Shown: positions 21,281-38,130, counted from the stretch's first letter. The stretch is 64,000 nt of DNA from Aselliscus stoliczkanus (GCA_033961575.1 CM066733.1:104561921-104625920), one strand, 5' to 3'. The notes: a model not told the origin generated them from the letters alone. Translations and numbers: made by a program.

Positions 21281-22014
21281 ATAATAGAACATTTTTCATA
21301 GTGATAATCTTAGTTTTGAGTTTCATGTATCTTAATTCTTAAATAATATATTAAGAAATATACTCAGAAAAATAATTTCTTATGGAATCTTTGAGAAATA
21401 TAGATAAAAATAACAGATAGATTTAAAATTAATTTGATTTATATCATATGTTTCTGCTTACCGGTAACTTGAATAATATGTTTATTAAATATAAAATTGT
21501 ATTGTTTATTACAAAAAATTTATTTATTTCTAAAATTATCAAGTTATGATTACATATACTGGTGTATAAACATGCAAGGATAGAAATTTAAAAAAAAATT
21601 AATCTTCTGCCTTATAAACCAGGATATAATTCTTGAGGTGAGGATGAATCTAAGGCATATTTAAATTGTTACATAATGATCATTGTCAGTTGGTGTCTGA
21701 AGGTAACTAAATTTTTCACTTTTCATTAACAAGCCCTGTCCCTGAGTTTCTCCACAGCTTTCTAGAGGTAAAAAATTCTATTATAGTATTAACAGGGAAT
21801 TGGACCATTAAAAATAACATAAGATCAGTATCTGAATATATTGTTACATGAATATGTTGCTCTTAAATATTAATGTTATCTTATTGTAGTCTTCTTGGTT
21901 TCATACCTGAAACTTAAAAAATAGTAAAATTATTTTAAGTTCTTTTCATGTACAGTAATTTGTCTTATATTATCTGAATATGTAGGTTTTAGATGGGTAC
22001 CATATCTATTTATT
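21281..22014. other. Unique AT-rich sequence
   Basis: No recognised gene or mobile element. Confidence 0.5.
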
Positions 22015-22030
22015 AAGAATTTTTAGCAGA

Positions 22031-22215
22031 GGGGCGGTAGGTTGGCTCAGGTGGTTAGAGTGCGGGCTCATAACACCAAGGTTGCCGGTTTGATTCCCAC
22101 ATGGGCCAGTGAGCTGTGCCCTCCACAACTAGATTGAAAACAATGACTTGACTTAGAGCTGATGAGTCCTGGAAAAAAACACACTGTTCCCCAATAAAGT
22201 TTGATATAAAAAAAA
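22031..22215 (+). mobile_element. VES-like bat SINE, plus strand
   Basis: A box TGGCTCAGGTGG at 22043-22054 and B box GGTTTGATTCC at 22087-22097, followed by CACATGGGCCAGTGAGCTG and a tail with CCCCAATAAAG. The flanks aagaatttttagcaga (22015-22030) and aagaattttttggcagag (22216-22232) form an imperfect target-site duplication. Closest of all copies to the VES-type bat SINE and a main reason for the bat assignment. Confidence 0.85.
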
Positions 22216-22465
22216 AAGAATTTTTTGGCAGAGAAATAATGGGTGTGAAAGAGACCTAAAATAAACATTCATTTTTTTTTTGTTTACATAAAAATAGTGC
22301 AATGAACATTTGATGAAATTAATTACATATATTTATATTTATAGCATCTTACAGATATATACAGAAACTATTGACATTTAATAGCAGTTTGAAATAAAAA
22401 TGTAAAATATTATAATAAAAATTTTCATGAATATTGTCTCTGAGATAACAATATCAATGAATTAA

Positions 22466-24355
22466 TAAGTTTTTTTAAATTTATTCATTTATTTTTAATT
22501 AGTTTCAGGTGTACAACACAGTGCAATAGTTATACTTTTTACCCCGCAAAGTGACAACCCCCTCCCCCATTTAGCCACCCCACTCCTCTCCCCCATATCA
22601 TATATATCTATTACACTTCCTCTGACTCCCTTCCACATTATAATCCACATCCCGTGACTATCTATATATTCAATTACAGTTGGTATACAATATTATACAA
22701 CCTCAGCTTCAGGTGTAGTGATCAAGCCTCTACTCCATCCATGAAATGGTCTCCCTAACAAGACATATGACCATCTGACACCCCACAAAATATTTACAAC
22801 ATTAATTATATTCCCCGAACTATCTTTCATATCCCTGTGGCAATATTGTAGTTACCTATTTTTGTTGTCTAATCCCTTCCCCTTCTCCCTCATCCCCATC
22901 CCCCTCACAACTAGCAACCCTGTTTTCCCTCTATATCTATGAGACAGTTTCTGTTTACTTTGCTCATTCATTCAGTTTTTCAGATTCCACATATGAGTGA
23001 GATCATATGGTATTTGTCCTTTTCTGACTGACTTATTTCACTTAACATAATAGTCTCTAGGTCCATCCATATCATTGCAAATGGTACAATTTCATTTTTC
23101 TTTATAGCAGAATAATACTCCATTGTATAAATATACCACAGTTTCTTAATCCAGTCATCTACCGATGGGCATTTCAGTTGTTTCCAAGTCTTAGCTATTG
23201 TAAATAGTGCTGCTATGAACATAGGGGTGCCTAACTTTTTTTGAATAAGTGTCTTGGTTTTTTCAGGATAAATACCTAGGAGTGGAATTGCTGGGTCAAA
23301 CGGTAGCTCTATTTCCAGTTCTTTGAGATACCTCCATACTGACTTCCATAGTGGCTGCACCAATCTGCAATCCCACCAACAGTGCAGCAGGGTCCCCTTT
23401 TCCCCACAGCCCCGCCAACACTTGTTGTTTGTTGATTTATTGATGATAGTCATTCTGACCAGAGTGAGGTGGTATCTCATTGTGGTTTTTATTTGCATTT
23501 CCCTAATGACCAGTGAGGTTGAACATTTTTTCATATGCCTGTTGGGCATCTGTATGTCCTCTTTAGAGAAATGTCTCTTCATATCCTCTGTTTGTTTTTT
23601 TTTTGGTGTTGTTTCATGAGTGTTTTATAAATTTTGGATATTAATGCCTTATCAGATATATCATTGGCAAATATATTCTCCCATTCAGTAGGCTTCCTTT
23701 TTGTTTTATTGATGGCTTCCTTTGTTGTGAAAAAACTTTTAAGTCTGATATAATTCCATATGTTCATTTTTTCTTTTACTTCCCTTGCCCATAGGGATGT
23801 ATCAGTAAAAGTATTGATCTGGGTAATGTCTGCAAATGTACTCCCTATATTTTCTTTTAGGAGTTTTATGGTTTCAGGTCTTACATTTAAGTCTTTAATC
23901 CATTTTGAATTTGTTCTTGTATATGGCAGAAGGAGGTGGTCCAGTTTCATTTTTTTGCGTGTGTTAGTCCAATTTTCCCAGCACCATTTATTGAATAGAC
24001 TATCTTTACTCCAATGTAAATTCTTGCTTCCCTTGTCATAGATTAACTGTCCTTAAATGCCTGGATTTATTTCTGGGCTCTCTGTTCTGTTCCATTGATC
24101 TATGTGCCTGCTTTTATGTCAATACCATACTGTCTTGATTACTGTAGGCTTGTAGTATGTTCTGATGCCTGGTAGCATGATCCCCCTGACTTTGTTCTTA
24201 TTTTTCAGTATTGCCAAGGCTATTCAGGATCTTTTATGGTCCCATATAAATTTTAGGATTATATTTTCTATTTCTGTGAAAAATGCCCTTGGTAGTTTGA
24301 TAGGAATTGCATTGTATCTATATATTGCTTTAGGCAGTATGGACATTTTAACTAT
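22466..24355 (-). mobile_element. Young 5'-truncated L1, minus strand (~1.9 kb)
   Basis: 3' UTR at about 22470-22979 with a C-rich tract (reverse of the G-rich tract), then ORF2 read leftward. Target-site duplication aatgaattaa at 22456-22465 and 24356-24365. Highly similar to the 3' parts of the L1s at 6353 and 27577. It breaks off inside the reverse-transcriptase-to-C-terminal region of ORF2. Confidence 0.95.
22980..23950 (-). pseudogene. L1 ORF2p C-terminal half, one frameshift
   Basis: Two adjoining open frames on the minus strand: 23579-23950 (123 codons; [20 protein letters not shown] start, [25 protein letters not shown]) and 22980-23582 (200 codons; [18 protein letters not shown] zinc cluster, ends SLICGI). 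They overlap by 4 bases in different frames, so a single indel near 23580-23610 (in the poly-A run coding KKKN) separates otherwise collinear ORF2. Endonuclease and most of the reverse transcriptase are absent. Confidence 0.93.
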
Positions 24356-24419
24356 AATGAATTAAAAATTTAAAAATGGAACCATTTGTAAGTGTATAGA
24401 AAACCAAACTAAGCAGATT

Positions 24420-25756
24420 TTAAACACATGTTTTTTTCAAAATTAAATTTATTGGGATGACATTGGTTAGTAAAATTATATAGGTTTCAAGTGTATAATT
24501 CTTTTTTTTTTTTTTTTAAAGATTTTATTGGGGAATTGGCGGAGGGGAACAGCGTTGGGGAATCAGGGAAGGGGAACAGACAAGTTGCTGTCTTTTTGTT
24601 CTTCAGTTTTAGTTGCGGAGGATGTTGCTTCACTGTTGGTATCATCATTGCGCTCCTCCCGGATGAGGCAGATCGGTCGCTGGCCTCTGGATGTCGCTCA
24701 CCGGGGCTATTGGCAGCTCACGCTTGGCTGCCTGCCGCTCACGCTGGCTGCGGGCCACTCACTGTAGCCTATGGCAGCCCACTGCAGCAGGGGCTGCAGC
24801 CCACACCATCACCGGGGCTCGCACAGCCCAGCTCCAGGTGGAGCTGTTGTTAGCTGTAGAGGGCAGTGTCACTGGCCCTCATGTGGGATCCGAACCGGGG
24901 CCGCTGGCATCCCAAAACCAGCGCTTAACCAATGCGCCGCTCGGCCGGCCCTAGTGTACAATTCTGTAATACATCATCTATATATTACACTGCGTGTTCA
25001 CTACCCAAAGTCAATTTTCCTCCTGTCACCATATATTTGACCCCCATTACTCTTTTCTACCACCGTCCCTCCCCTCCTTACCCTCTGGTAACCATTAAGT
25101 TATTGTATGTGTCTATGAGATTTTGCTTGTTTGTTGGTCTTGTTCATTTGTTGCTTTTAGTTTTATATCTCACATATGAATGAAATCATATGGTTCTCAA
25201 CTTTTTCTATCTGACTTGTTTCACTAAGCATGATAGTCTCAAAATCCATCTATGCTTGTATGTTGTCACAAATAGCAGTGTTTCATCATTTCTTATGGCT
25301 GAGTAATATTCCGTTGTATATGTGTACCACATCTTTATCCAATCATCTATCAAAAGACACTTTGGTTGTTTCCATGTTTTGGCCACCATGAATAATGCTG
25401 CAATGAACATAGGGATACAAGAATCTTTACGGATAAATGTTTTCAGACTTTTTGGGTAGATACCCAGAAAAGGAATTGCTGGGGCATATGGTAATTGTAT
25501 TCTTAATATTTTGAGGAACCTCCATGCTGTTTTCCATAGTGGCTGTACCAGTTTACATTCCCACCCACAGTGTATGAGGGTTCCTTTTTCTCCACAGCCT
25601 CTTCACACTTATTACTTGTCCTGTTGATAATAGCCATTATAACAGGTATTATCATTTTGATTTGTGTTTCCCTAATGGCTAGTGAAGTTGAGCATCTTTT
25701 CATATACCTGTTGGCCATTTGTATGTTTTCTTGGGAGAAATGGGACATATTTTCTT
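24420..25756 (-). mobile_element. Older L1 3' end, minus strand, with nested SINE
   Basis: 3' UTR of a different L1 subfamily (AAATTTATTGGGATGACATTGGTTAGTAAAATTATATAGG), the same subfamily as 41545. ORF2 C-terminal pieces remain at 25207-25410 and 25503-25748 ([29 protein letters not shown]) in broken frames. A composite SINE splits the 3' UTR at 24503-24952. Confidence 0.85.
24503..24952 (-). mobile_element. Composite ~450-bp SINE, minus strand, nested in L1
   Basis: Target-site duplication agtgta(t/c)aattct at 24490-24502 and 24953-24965 (12 of 13). Nearly identical to 20825-21269 along its full length, including the ~20-bp body units. It is therefore young and younger than its L1 host. 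Confidence 0.93.
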
Positions 25757-26844
25757 AAAATCTCAGGTAGTTTTAACCCTACCTGAATATCAGATAATAA
25801 AAATAGCAAAGTAGAATTAATTTAGCAGTTCTGACTTTGGTGTGTGAGATGATTCTGGAAAAAATATTTGAGAGGAAGTTATGATAGAGAGAAAACTGAC
25901 CAGTTACAAGATGAAATGTTAAAAACAAAATCCCCAAGTCGTTATCCATATGGGGAGAAATTGCTGGAGAAATTGCCTACATTCAAAGGCCAGCTGGAAA
26001 CAGAATTAAATCTCTGGACAGTTGAATTGTCATCTTGTGGACCAATAACCTATGTGGGCTGAACGGTTTATACTGTCCCTGACTTTAGATAAACAAGATG
26101 AAAGGTGAAAATTCCATCAAATTTTTTCAAGCAACTGAAATCTTTGGAATCATAAGCCAGAGTGATCATACTTTGTACTTTACATCAACATGCTTTACTT
26201 CTTGTGTAGACAAAATATCCTTTATCTTGACTATCCATCAGGACTTACTTTTTGGGGGTGAAGGCTTGAATTTGGAAAATATAAGAGGTATTTGTGGAAT
26301 CAGAGACATTAATATTATATATGAATCATGCTGATGCTAGATAATCATACAAAACAATTTTAAAAATAACTCTTGAAATGATATATTGGAAATTGAATTC
26401 AAATATTTGTAAAGAAACATGATATGTTAATTCTAGTTCTCTTGTTCAAACTCCATTGGTCCAATAATAGTCGTTTTTCAAAATCAGTATAGGAGGCAGC
26501 CTTCATTTGCTCCTTCTATGATAGGATATCATTTGTTTCATTCGTGTACATTTATTTAGGTCAGTATCTGCAGGTCAGAGGTCTGCTCTCACAGTATAGT
26601 AATGTATTTCTAATACCATCACTATATGCTATCATTGCTAAATAACAAAATATCATTCATTATTCCCCCAAATGTGTAATTAATGTCAAGGACCTAAAAG
26701 AGAAGACCATGTTAAGATTTATTCTATTTCCAGAAAAGAAAAGATAAAAAACTGAGGTAACTTCTGCATTTCCTAAAAATGAGAAGTATCTAGATTTTTA
26801 AAACCACAAGAATCCACCTCCTTATATCTATAAACCTATAAGAA
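25757..26844. other. Unique sequence
   Basis: No recognised element. Small frames at 25868-26062 (64 codons) and 26098-26334 (78 codons) are complex in composition but show no domain. No exon evidence beyond openness. Confidence 0.4.
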
Positions 26845-27015
26845 TCATAGAGCAACAGTTTTACAGAGTTTGAAGGGACCTGATCCAATCCCCCATCTGG
26901 TGCTTGCATCCTTAACGTGACTCTACAATCAAGAGGTTGCCTGGTAATAGGGAAATTGCAAATTTCTGATGCAGGTTATTCTACTTTGGGGCACTTCTCA
27001 TCATTATGATGTTTG
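26845..27015 (+). mobile_element. Possible L3/CR1-like fossil
   Basis: The order ATAGAGCAACAG...TTGAAGGGACCTGATCCAATCCCC...GGGGCACTTCTCATCATT resembles mammalian L3 (CR1 clade) remnants. Weak call. Confidence 0.35.
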
Positions 27016-27253
27016 TGACTCAATTAAATATTATTGAAATGTTAAGTTATACACTCAAGACACTGGCATTTCTAGACAGAGGAGGTCCTGAGTGAGGGAA
27101 TGTGGTGCATGTTCACAGGCAATCGGGCTGCCAGTCATGAATTCCATTTTCAGGAGTTCCATGAAGGATTTCTAGCTAGACTGTTATTTTTTTGAACAAA
27201 GTTGTATTGTAGAAAAGGCATAATGTTTTTGTGTACTCCACTGTTCTGTTCTT

Positions 27254-27361
27254 TTTTTTTTTTTTTCTTGAGGGCAGTGTCACTGGCCCTTACATGTGGG
27301 ACCAAAGCGGGGCCGCTGGCATCCCAAGCCAGCGCTTAACCACCGCGCCACTGGGCCGGCC
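27254..27361 (-). mobile_element. Short hairpin-tailed SINE, minus strand
   Basis: Long target-site duplication ctcc(a/g)ctgttctgttctt at 27236-27253 and 27362-27379 (17 of 18). Intact head ending GGGCCGGCC. Confidence 0.93.
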
Positions 27362-27607
27362 CTCCGCTGTTCTGTTCTTATATTTAAGTTACCTTTGATA
27401 TTTAATAAAAGGTTGTGAATAATAATTTGTGGAGAATCACATCATTATTTTGTTTTTAATAATTTATATCATAAACATGGCATGGTAGATTTACTCATTA
27501 CATATTTAGATATTTTAAGCAAAATCCAAATTCATTGCACATTAGCCTGATTATTTAAGACTACTGTACAGATTTTTTTTTTTTTTAATTTTATTTTATT
27601 TTTAATT

Positions 27608-27753
27608 AGTTTCAGGTGTACAACACAGTGCAATAGTTAGACATTTTACCCCTCAAAGTGACAACCCCCCCACCCCCAATAGTTTCAGGTGTACAACACA
27701 GTGCAATAGTTATACATTTTACCCCTCAAAGTGACAAACCCCCCACCCCCAAT
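27608..27753 (-). repeat. 73-bp tandem duplication in L1 3' UTR
   Basis: The units at 27608-27680 and 27681-27753 both start AGTTTCAGGTGTACAACACA and end CCACCCCCAAT. They differ at only a few bases. The L1s at 6353 and 22466 have a single copy of this segment. Confidence 0.95.
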
Positions 27754-28157
27754 ACACCACCCCACACCCCCCCATATCATATATATCTATTACTCTTCCT
27801 ATGACTCTCTTCCACAGTATAATCCACATCCCGTGACTATCCATATATATTCAATTACAGTAGGTATACCACCTCCACTTTAGTAATACAGTGCAGTGAT
27901 CAAACCTCTACTCCATCCATGAAATGGTCTCCCTAACAAGACCTATGATCATCTGACATTCCACAGAATATTTACATTATTAATTATATTCCCCAAACTG
28001 TTTTTCCTATCCCAGTAGCAATATTGTAGTTGCCTATTTTTGCTGTCTAATCCCTTCCCCTTCTCCCTCATTCCCATTCCTCTCCAAATTAGCAACCCTG
28101 ATTTTTCCTCTATATCTATGAGACAGTTTCTGTTTACTTTGCTCATTCATACAGTTT

Positions 28158-31980
<3,823 letters not shown>

Positions 31981-32028
31981 TTTCTTATTTGTGTTCGTAG
32001 TCTTTCATAGGTTGTTTTTCTCTTCTAC

Positions 32029-32902
32029 TTAAAGAAGCCCTTTAATATTTCCTGCAAAGCTGGCTTGGTGGTAATGAATTCTTAACTTATTTTTTTTTCT
32101 GCAAAGCTCCTTATCTCGCCTTTCGATTTTAAATGATAACCTTGCGTGAGACAGCAATCGTGGTTGTAGGCCTTTATTTTTCATCCCTTTGAAAACCTCC
32201 TGCCACTCTCTTCTGGCCTGCAAAGTTTCTGTAGAAAAGTCAGCTGATAATCTTATGGGGGTACCCTTGTAAGTAACTTGCTGCCTTCCCTTGCTGCTTT
32301 AAGGATTCTGTCTCTGTCCTTAACCCTTGCCATGTTCACTATAATGTGTCTTGGAGTGGGCCTGTTTGGAATCATCCTGTTTGGAACTCTCTGCACTTCC
32401 TGGGCTTGTATTTCAATGTCCTTTGCCAGGTTAGGAAGTTTTCAGACATTATTACTTCAAATATATTCTCAATCCCTTGCTCCTCTCTTCTCCTTCTGGT
32501 ACTCCAATGACCCTTAGGTTATTAAGGCCTGATGTTGTCCCTCAGCTCTCTTAAACTATTTTCCATGTTTTTCATTCTTTTTTCTTTTTGTTGTACCGCA
32601 TGGGTGATCTCTGCTATTTTGTCTTCTAAGTCACTGATTCGATTTTCTGCTTCATCCAGTCTGCTAGTGATTCCATCAAGTTTGTTATTTAATTCAGTAA
32701 TTGTGTTCTTAAGTTCTAGATGGTTGCTATTCATGATTTATCTATAATTCTTTATATTTTCATTAATTTCCTTGAACATTCTAATAATAAGTGTTCTGAA
32801 CTATGTCTCCGATAGGTTGGTTACCTCTATTTACTCTATTTCCACTGATTCAGGAATTTTCTTCTGTTCTTGTATTTGTGTTATATTTCTTTGTCTCCCC
32901 AT
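32029..32902 (-). pseudogene. L1 ORF1 (RNA-binding chaperone), frame-broken
   Basis: ORF1p binds L1 RNA as a coiled-coil trimer. A likely start ATG at 32902 reads MGRQRNITQIQEQ but meets an early stop. The coiled-coil heptads survive at 32522-32734 (LNNKLDGITSRLDEAENRISDLEDKIAE). The C-terminal domain survives at 32029-32223 (ARREWQEVFKGMKNKGLQPRLL...AGNIKGLL). Three or more disruptions. The 49-bp gap to ORF2 is the usual bicistronic L1 layout. Confidence 0.88.
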
Positions 32903-33184
32903 TCTGGCTTACTCTTTGTGTTTGCTTCAATATAACAGATAGATCCCCCAGATTTCTCAGTCTTTTCTGGGTAAACTTATATGGTGTGTGTCCTTTATAT
33001 TTGAATTACTCAGTCTCCCTATTCTCCTGTGCTTGTATCTGAGGTGTTCCTTGTGTCGTGCGTCCTCACTTGTTGAAGTTTTAGTTTTGATTACTTTTGG
33101 TTTGTCAGTAGGTGGGATTGACTCCCAGATTGATTAGCTGTGAGGATCAGCAGCTTCTGCAGTTTATGTACTGTACAGATTTTT

Positions 33185-34099
33185 ACATTTATGTATTTCA
33201 AAGTGAAAGTAGAGAATTTTGGAATACTGTCATAAAACATTACTCTTTTCTGACCCTTATATCCTTGTCCCAAAAGACTATTTTATGTTAATGTACATCT
33301 ACTCCCTTAATTGAAATTCATTTTCTATAATAAAAAGAATTTAGAAATTTGATCCCTGCATTCTTAGATAAATTGAGGTAGCTTGAAATACAATTTTATG
33401 GGTAAAACTGTGTATCCAAAGTAAATGCATCAGCACTTACTGTTTCCCAGCAGCATTGATTACTGTGCAGAAAAAGAATACATACTTTAAGGACTATTTG
33501 CCTGAACTAATGAATCCATGTCTACATACTGGCTGTTGCACTGCTATAGAGTTGTAACTACACTTGGCACAACAAAGGTGTACGGTGTTGAACATACACT
33601 TCATGTCTTTCCTCTCCCCGGCACATTTGTTGTATTACCTCCTTTGTTTCATATTTTGATCTAATCTTAATTTTTAGATTCTTTTTTAAGAACACCTATA
33701 TGTGGGTAATACTGGTTTCTCTTAGAAAGATTGATCTCTGTTGGATTAACTTTTGTAGTATACTTTGGTATATGGTGGTTTCATAGCAAAACTAAAACTA
33801 ACGTCAGTACAAATAATTGTGCACGGGGCACAGAAATAGATGGTTACATCAAACTTGGGATTTATGATCAAATTTTATCAATGAATGTCTGCTCAGCAGT
33901 GTGATACCAATGTGGCTTAGGAAAGACAAAGGTACAAAATTTTTGATTTTAGATTTTTTTCACCAGGCATATCTAGTATGTATCCAGAAAGTGTGCAAAG
34001 AATATTCATGAATACCTTCTATTTGTCATTTAAGCAGGATTATTTTTTTGTAATTGCCATTCTGAGTTAAAGTTAGATTTAATAAAGGATAGAATATTC
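33185..34099. other. Unique sequence
   Basis: No recognised gene or mobile element. Confidence 0.5.
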
Positions 34100-34520
34100 T
34101 TATTTTCCTAACTTTTTATTTTGAAAAATTTCAAATGTAAAGATAGCGAAAGAATGGTAGAATGTATACTTATATTCACCTAAATTCAACAATTGTAAAT
34201 ATTTTGCCACATTTGAGTACACTGTCTCTCTGTCTCTCTCTGTTTCTCTCACATGTATATGTACACCCCACACACACATTTTTTTGTCTGAACCATTTAA
34301 ACTTAAGTTAGTTGCAGACATCATGACATTTGCATCCTCTTAGAATAAGGAAATTGTCCTGAATAACTTCAAAACAATTATCATACTTAAAATATGAACA
34401 ATAATTCCATAAAACAGTCTATTTCATATAATATTTCCCCAATTAACCCCAAAATATCTTTTATAGCTATTTTAAATTTTTCCTGATCCAAGATACAACG
34501 AAGGCTCATACAGTGCAATG
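34100..34520 (-). mobile_element. Old L1 3' end (L1MC/L1ME-type), minus strand
   Basis: Begins CTAACTTTTTATTTTGAAAAATTTCAAA, then CAATTGTAAATATTTTGCCACATTTG and GTTAGTTGCAGACATCATGACATTTG, landmarks of this old 3' UTR. It would run directly into the portion found at 7768-8850. A (TC)-rich patch lies at 34221-34252. Confidence 0.7.
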
Positions 34521-35414
34521 ATAGATTTTCTTTTTGCTAAGTGACTTTCATTGGGAGTACTGAAATTTTGTGATAAATTTAAATGAAGTGATATATTTTC
34601 TCAGATTTTGGACCAATTATGCATTTGTATCTTGATTTTTAAAATACTATGTGACCTTTGGCAATATACCAAAATTTTGCTCTTTTTCGTAACAACTTTA
34701 GACGGAGCACAAAATTATCCAGCAGAAGGGTGACACATATGGAGCTGATCACAGAACAGTGGCTTAATAGAATTAGTCGTGTGACCTGCCAGAAGTTGAC
34801 CTCATTTCAGAATTCCATTGGAGCACGATGCAGCCAATTCCACATAGAATTCTAAAAACATGCTAGCATTCATGGTAGTTCTTATTCTGACTTTGGTTCA
34901 AAAATTAAGCATAATAATTCCATTATACTTTTAAAAATACTACCTCTACTTCCACTAATACATGCAAAAAGAAACTGTTAAATATAAGGCTAAAATTGCG
35001 TTTATTTTTATAATTTTGTCACAACGTCTGGGTCTCATTCTCCCAAAGATATCATGAAAGGACCTACATCAAGTTTCACTTTCCTAATTTTCTCAGTCAC
35101 CTTTGCACCCCACTTCCACATATCTGCCTTCTAGCATGATGGTCTTGAGGACACATTAGTGTAAACATTTGAATTTCCTTCATGACAAAGCCATTTTCAC
35201 TTTTCAAGTTCATTTTCCCATTTCAGTGCCTGTCTCAAATGCTCCTTTTTTTCATGGCCACGGTGGTGATGTAATTTTGCCTTCCTGTGACTGCACACAG
35301 TGCTTGATCTTTATTTCTGTTAGGACCACATCACATCTTATTTCATTTATGTACATAGACTTTATCATGCTGTTTCCTGCTCTTGTCTCCCACATTACCC
35401 AGTAAAGGAATGAA
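34521..35414. other. Unique sequence
   Basis: No recognised gene or mobile element. The 78-codon frame at 35169-35405 is unsupported. Confidence 0.5.
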
Positions 35415-35625
35415 TTCACTGAGCACCTGCTTTGAGTTGACATCGTGTTGGGGACTTGTATGCATCACCTCATTTAATTCTGAGAACAATCCTGCATGAT
35501 AGGTACTATTATCCCCATTTTATAGCTAAAGAAAGAGAAATGGAGTGGTGAAGTGATTTGTTGAAGATTGTATAGCTGATCAAAGGTTCAGATCATTTGC
35601 ACTCAGATCTGTCTGGCTTGACCGA
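35415..35625 (-). mobile_element. MIR SINE, minus strand
   Basis: Reversed MIR core is clear: CACCTCATTTAATTCTGAGAACAATCCTGCATGATAGGTACTATTATCCCCATTTTATAG, followed by the AGATCTGTCTGGC segment. Ancient and coding-free. Confidence 0.8.
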
Positions 35626-36544
35626 ATTTTACATTCCTGCCATCACAAAAATTTGCCTAGATCAGCGCCTCACCTATAACTGGTGCTCAGATAAATGGAT
35701 GGAATTAACTGATGGATGAATATCCCCTGATTTTTTTTTTCTGATTGCCTTACTTTAACTGTTGGTCAATAAAGGAATGCTGTCTCCAAATCTTAACAGA
35801 GGCAGTGAAGAATACAGGCCTGGCAGGCACTGCTGTCTTGTTCTTTTCATCAGAAACCACAAATTATTTTGAGGGCACTGACAGCTAGAAATGCAGTTCT
35901 CTTTCTGCTTGTTTTATATGCTAGTCCTCTGGAGGCCAAGAGACTCTATTCAACAAAGATAGTCATGGACCACACAGGCTTCTGATCCTCTGAGCTAATC
36001 AATGAACCAAGTAGATCCTAAATAACACCTTCAACTTGTACTTCATTTATGGCTGGCAGTTTACTATCTACCTGCTTGCCAGATCTGATGGTCTCTGCTC
36101 ATGCTGTAGTCTAGCCTGTTGGACTGTTCCATGGTATTTGATATTTTTCATTACCTCTTGATTCTTAAAACTTGCAGGTTTCTGGAACACAATCATCCAA
36201 TGTTTCTTTTTTATCATTCTGATTATTTTTGCCCCAAGTTCCATCACTGGCTTCTTTTCTTTTCTGACTCTGTGAATAAATGTTTATATTTCCTAGAGTT
36301 TTGTCCTAACATTTATTCTCAATTTAGACTCTTTTATTGAGAGCTCTAACTCATACTCTTTACTTCAGTTAGCATATGCTGATGATGAAATATATACCCT
36401 CCCGCTTCCATCCACGTATGCATCCATCTATATCTATATTGATCTAGCTCAGACTCTTTCTTCACATTTTAAATTGCCCATTTGTCCACTCTTCACTTAT
36501 TTAATTCATTACTGATATAGCTTCTAGGATACAGCAGTATATAT
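35626..36544. other. Unique sequence
   Basis: No gene or element recognised. It has slightly higher complexity, with no splice-supported frame. Confidence 0.5.
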
Positions 36545-36970
36545 GATAGACATGATTTTGTCTTTCACAGATCTTAGTGGGAAGAGACAATGAGGGAGAG
36601 ATATATAACAAAGTCTGCAAACAAACATAAGAAATGTTTGCTAGTGATAGGTACTCTAAATAAAATTTAGCAGAATGGTATGGTAGAAAGTGACCAGAGG
36701 TTATTTTAATTTGAGTTAAAAAGGGTCTCTTTGAGATGATATTTAAGTTGAGATGAGTTGCAAGAAGGAACTAGTTAGGCAAAGATTGGAAGAAGAATGT
36801 TTTAGTTTAGGGGACAGTTAGTGTAAAACCTTTGAAGCAGTAATAACTTGGTGTGATTGAAGAGCAGAATAGATAGAAGACTACTGTGGCTGGAGCAAAG
36901 TGAGCTAGGAAGAGATAGCAGGGGTAAGGTTGCAAAGGCAGACAGGGATTAGACAATGCTAAGAAGATAT
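36545..36970. repeat. Ancient mammalian interspersed repeat, class not assigned
   Basis: Pattern GGGAAGAGACAATGAGGGAGAG...GGCTGGAGCAAAGTGAGCTAGGAAGAGA...AGACAGGGATTAGAC. Same unnamed family as 17140, 48180 and 55860. Confidence 0.45.
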
Positions 36971-37869
36971 AGTATTGGAGAGTCTTACAGAAATTTGACT
37001 TTGTTGTGATATTTTTATTGTATTTTACAAAAGTATTGGTTTATAATGAATTAATGAAAAAAAAAACTCTGGTCCTTTATAGCAGATATTTTGAGAAGCA
37101 CTGTTCTAGTATAAATGTTCATCAAGACAAATGGTCTAAAAAGTATAAAGACATGGCCCCACATTAGCCTATTGTGCCCAAAACACTAGTAATTAAATGA
37201 AGAGGAAGGACTTTTCTTGAAAAGGAGTGTGGGTATAGCCTGTGGTACATGGAGTTGACTGGAATCAAATACATAAAAAACCCACACAATGTTTGAGAGA
37301 TTTTTAATTGGAAAAATTATTTCAATGTTTCTGGATTAAAGAGACTAAGGTTATTAGAAATGAATCCCTAACATTCTACAAGCAGGATGTTTAGCTGCCC
37401 CAAAAGACATACTCTCTAGTCATCTCCTCAGAAGTTGCCAAGGAGACTATGGAAAAGGATAGACTTTCCAAAGTTCAGAATCAAGATCCATGGAAAACAC
37501 TGGACTAAGGAGTCACTCCCAGGGTTAGAACAGAGTCTAATCAAAGAACATTGTCAATATTCAAGATAACTGCACCTGAGAGCATTTGCTGAGTTGGATT
37601 TCTATTGTGCAGTGATTGCTATGTGCTTTGTATTCCTCCTGTTTAAAGGGGAGCGTTTATGTAGCTGTGTTGCTCCTTTATGTATGTGGGGTATATGAAA
37701 AAGAAAGCTGGTCTTATAATTCATAGGGCTCTAGAGTAAGGGGAATGGCAACTGGACCTTAGTCAATCATATAAATCTTGTTTTGCGAGTCTGATTTGAA
37801 TGAAACTTTGGGGCCTTGGATGTGGGAGAATGTATTTTGTATGTGAGAAAGGTATACAATTTATGATAA
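36971..37869. other. Unique sequence
   Basis: No recognised element or gene. Confidence 0.5.
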
Positions 37870-38130
37870 AGAGAGTGGACTGTAGATTATTACTACATGC
37901 ATTCAAAAATGTCCATTCCATTTCCCCCACTGCTATGGGAGAAGTGTATTTCTCCATCTCTTGGCTTTGAGCTCGGCATGATTTGCCAATGAGATGTTAG
38001 CACACACTTAAATGCCCTCTTGTGTCTCTGCTATTGTGATGAGAAAGGCTTCCTTTGGGTAGTTAACTGCTGCCCCTTTATCCTAGGTCTCTGAATAAAT
38101 GCACGTGGTGCAGACCAGAGCCCAAGTGGG
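37870..38130 (+). mobile_element. Possible MLT1-like LTR fragment
   Basis: Contains CTCTTGGCTTTGAGCTCGGCATGATTTGCCAATGAGATGTTAGCA and CTCTGAATAAATGCACGTGG, which resemble ERVL-MaLR LTR sequence with its polyA signal (AATAAA near 38094-38099). Boundaries uncertain. Confidence 0.4.

Noticed and set aside
20848..21284. Two overlapping 142-codon frames
   Set aside because: They are different frames through the composite SINE. The same frames recur at 24491-25040 in another copy, so they follow the repeat and not a gene.
27608..27753. CRISPR-like direct repeats
   Set aside because: Only two adjacent units with no spacers, inside an L1 3' UTR. The genome is mammalian.
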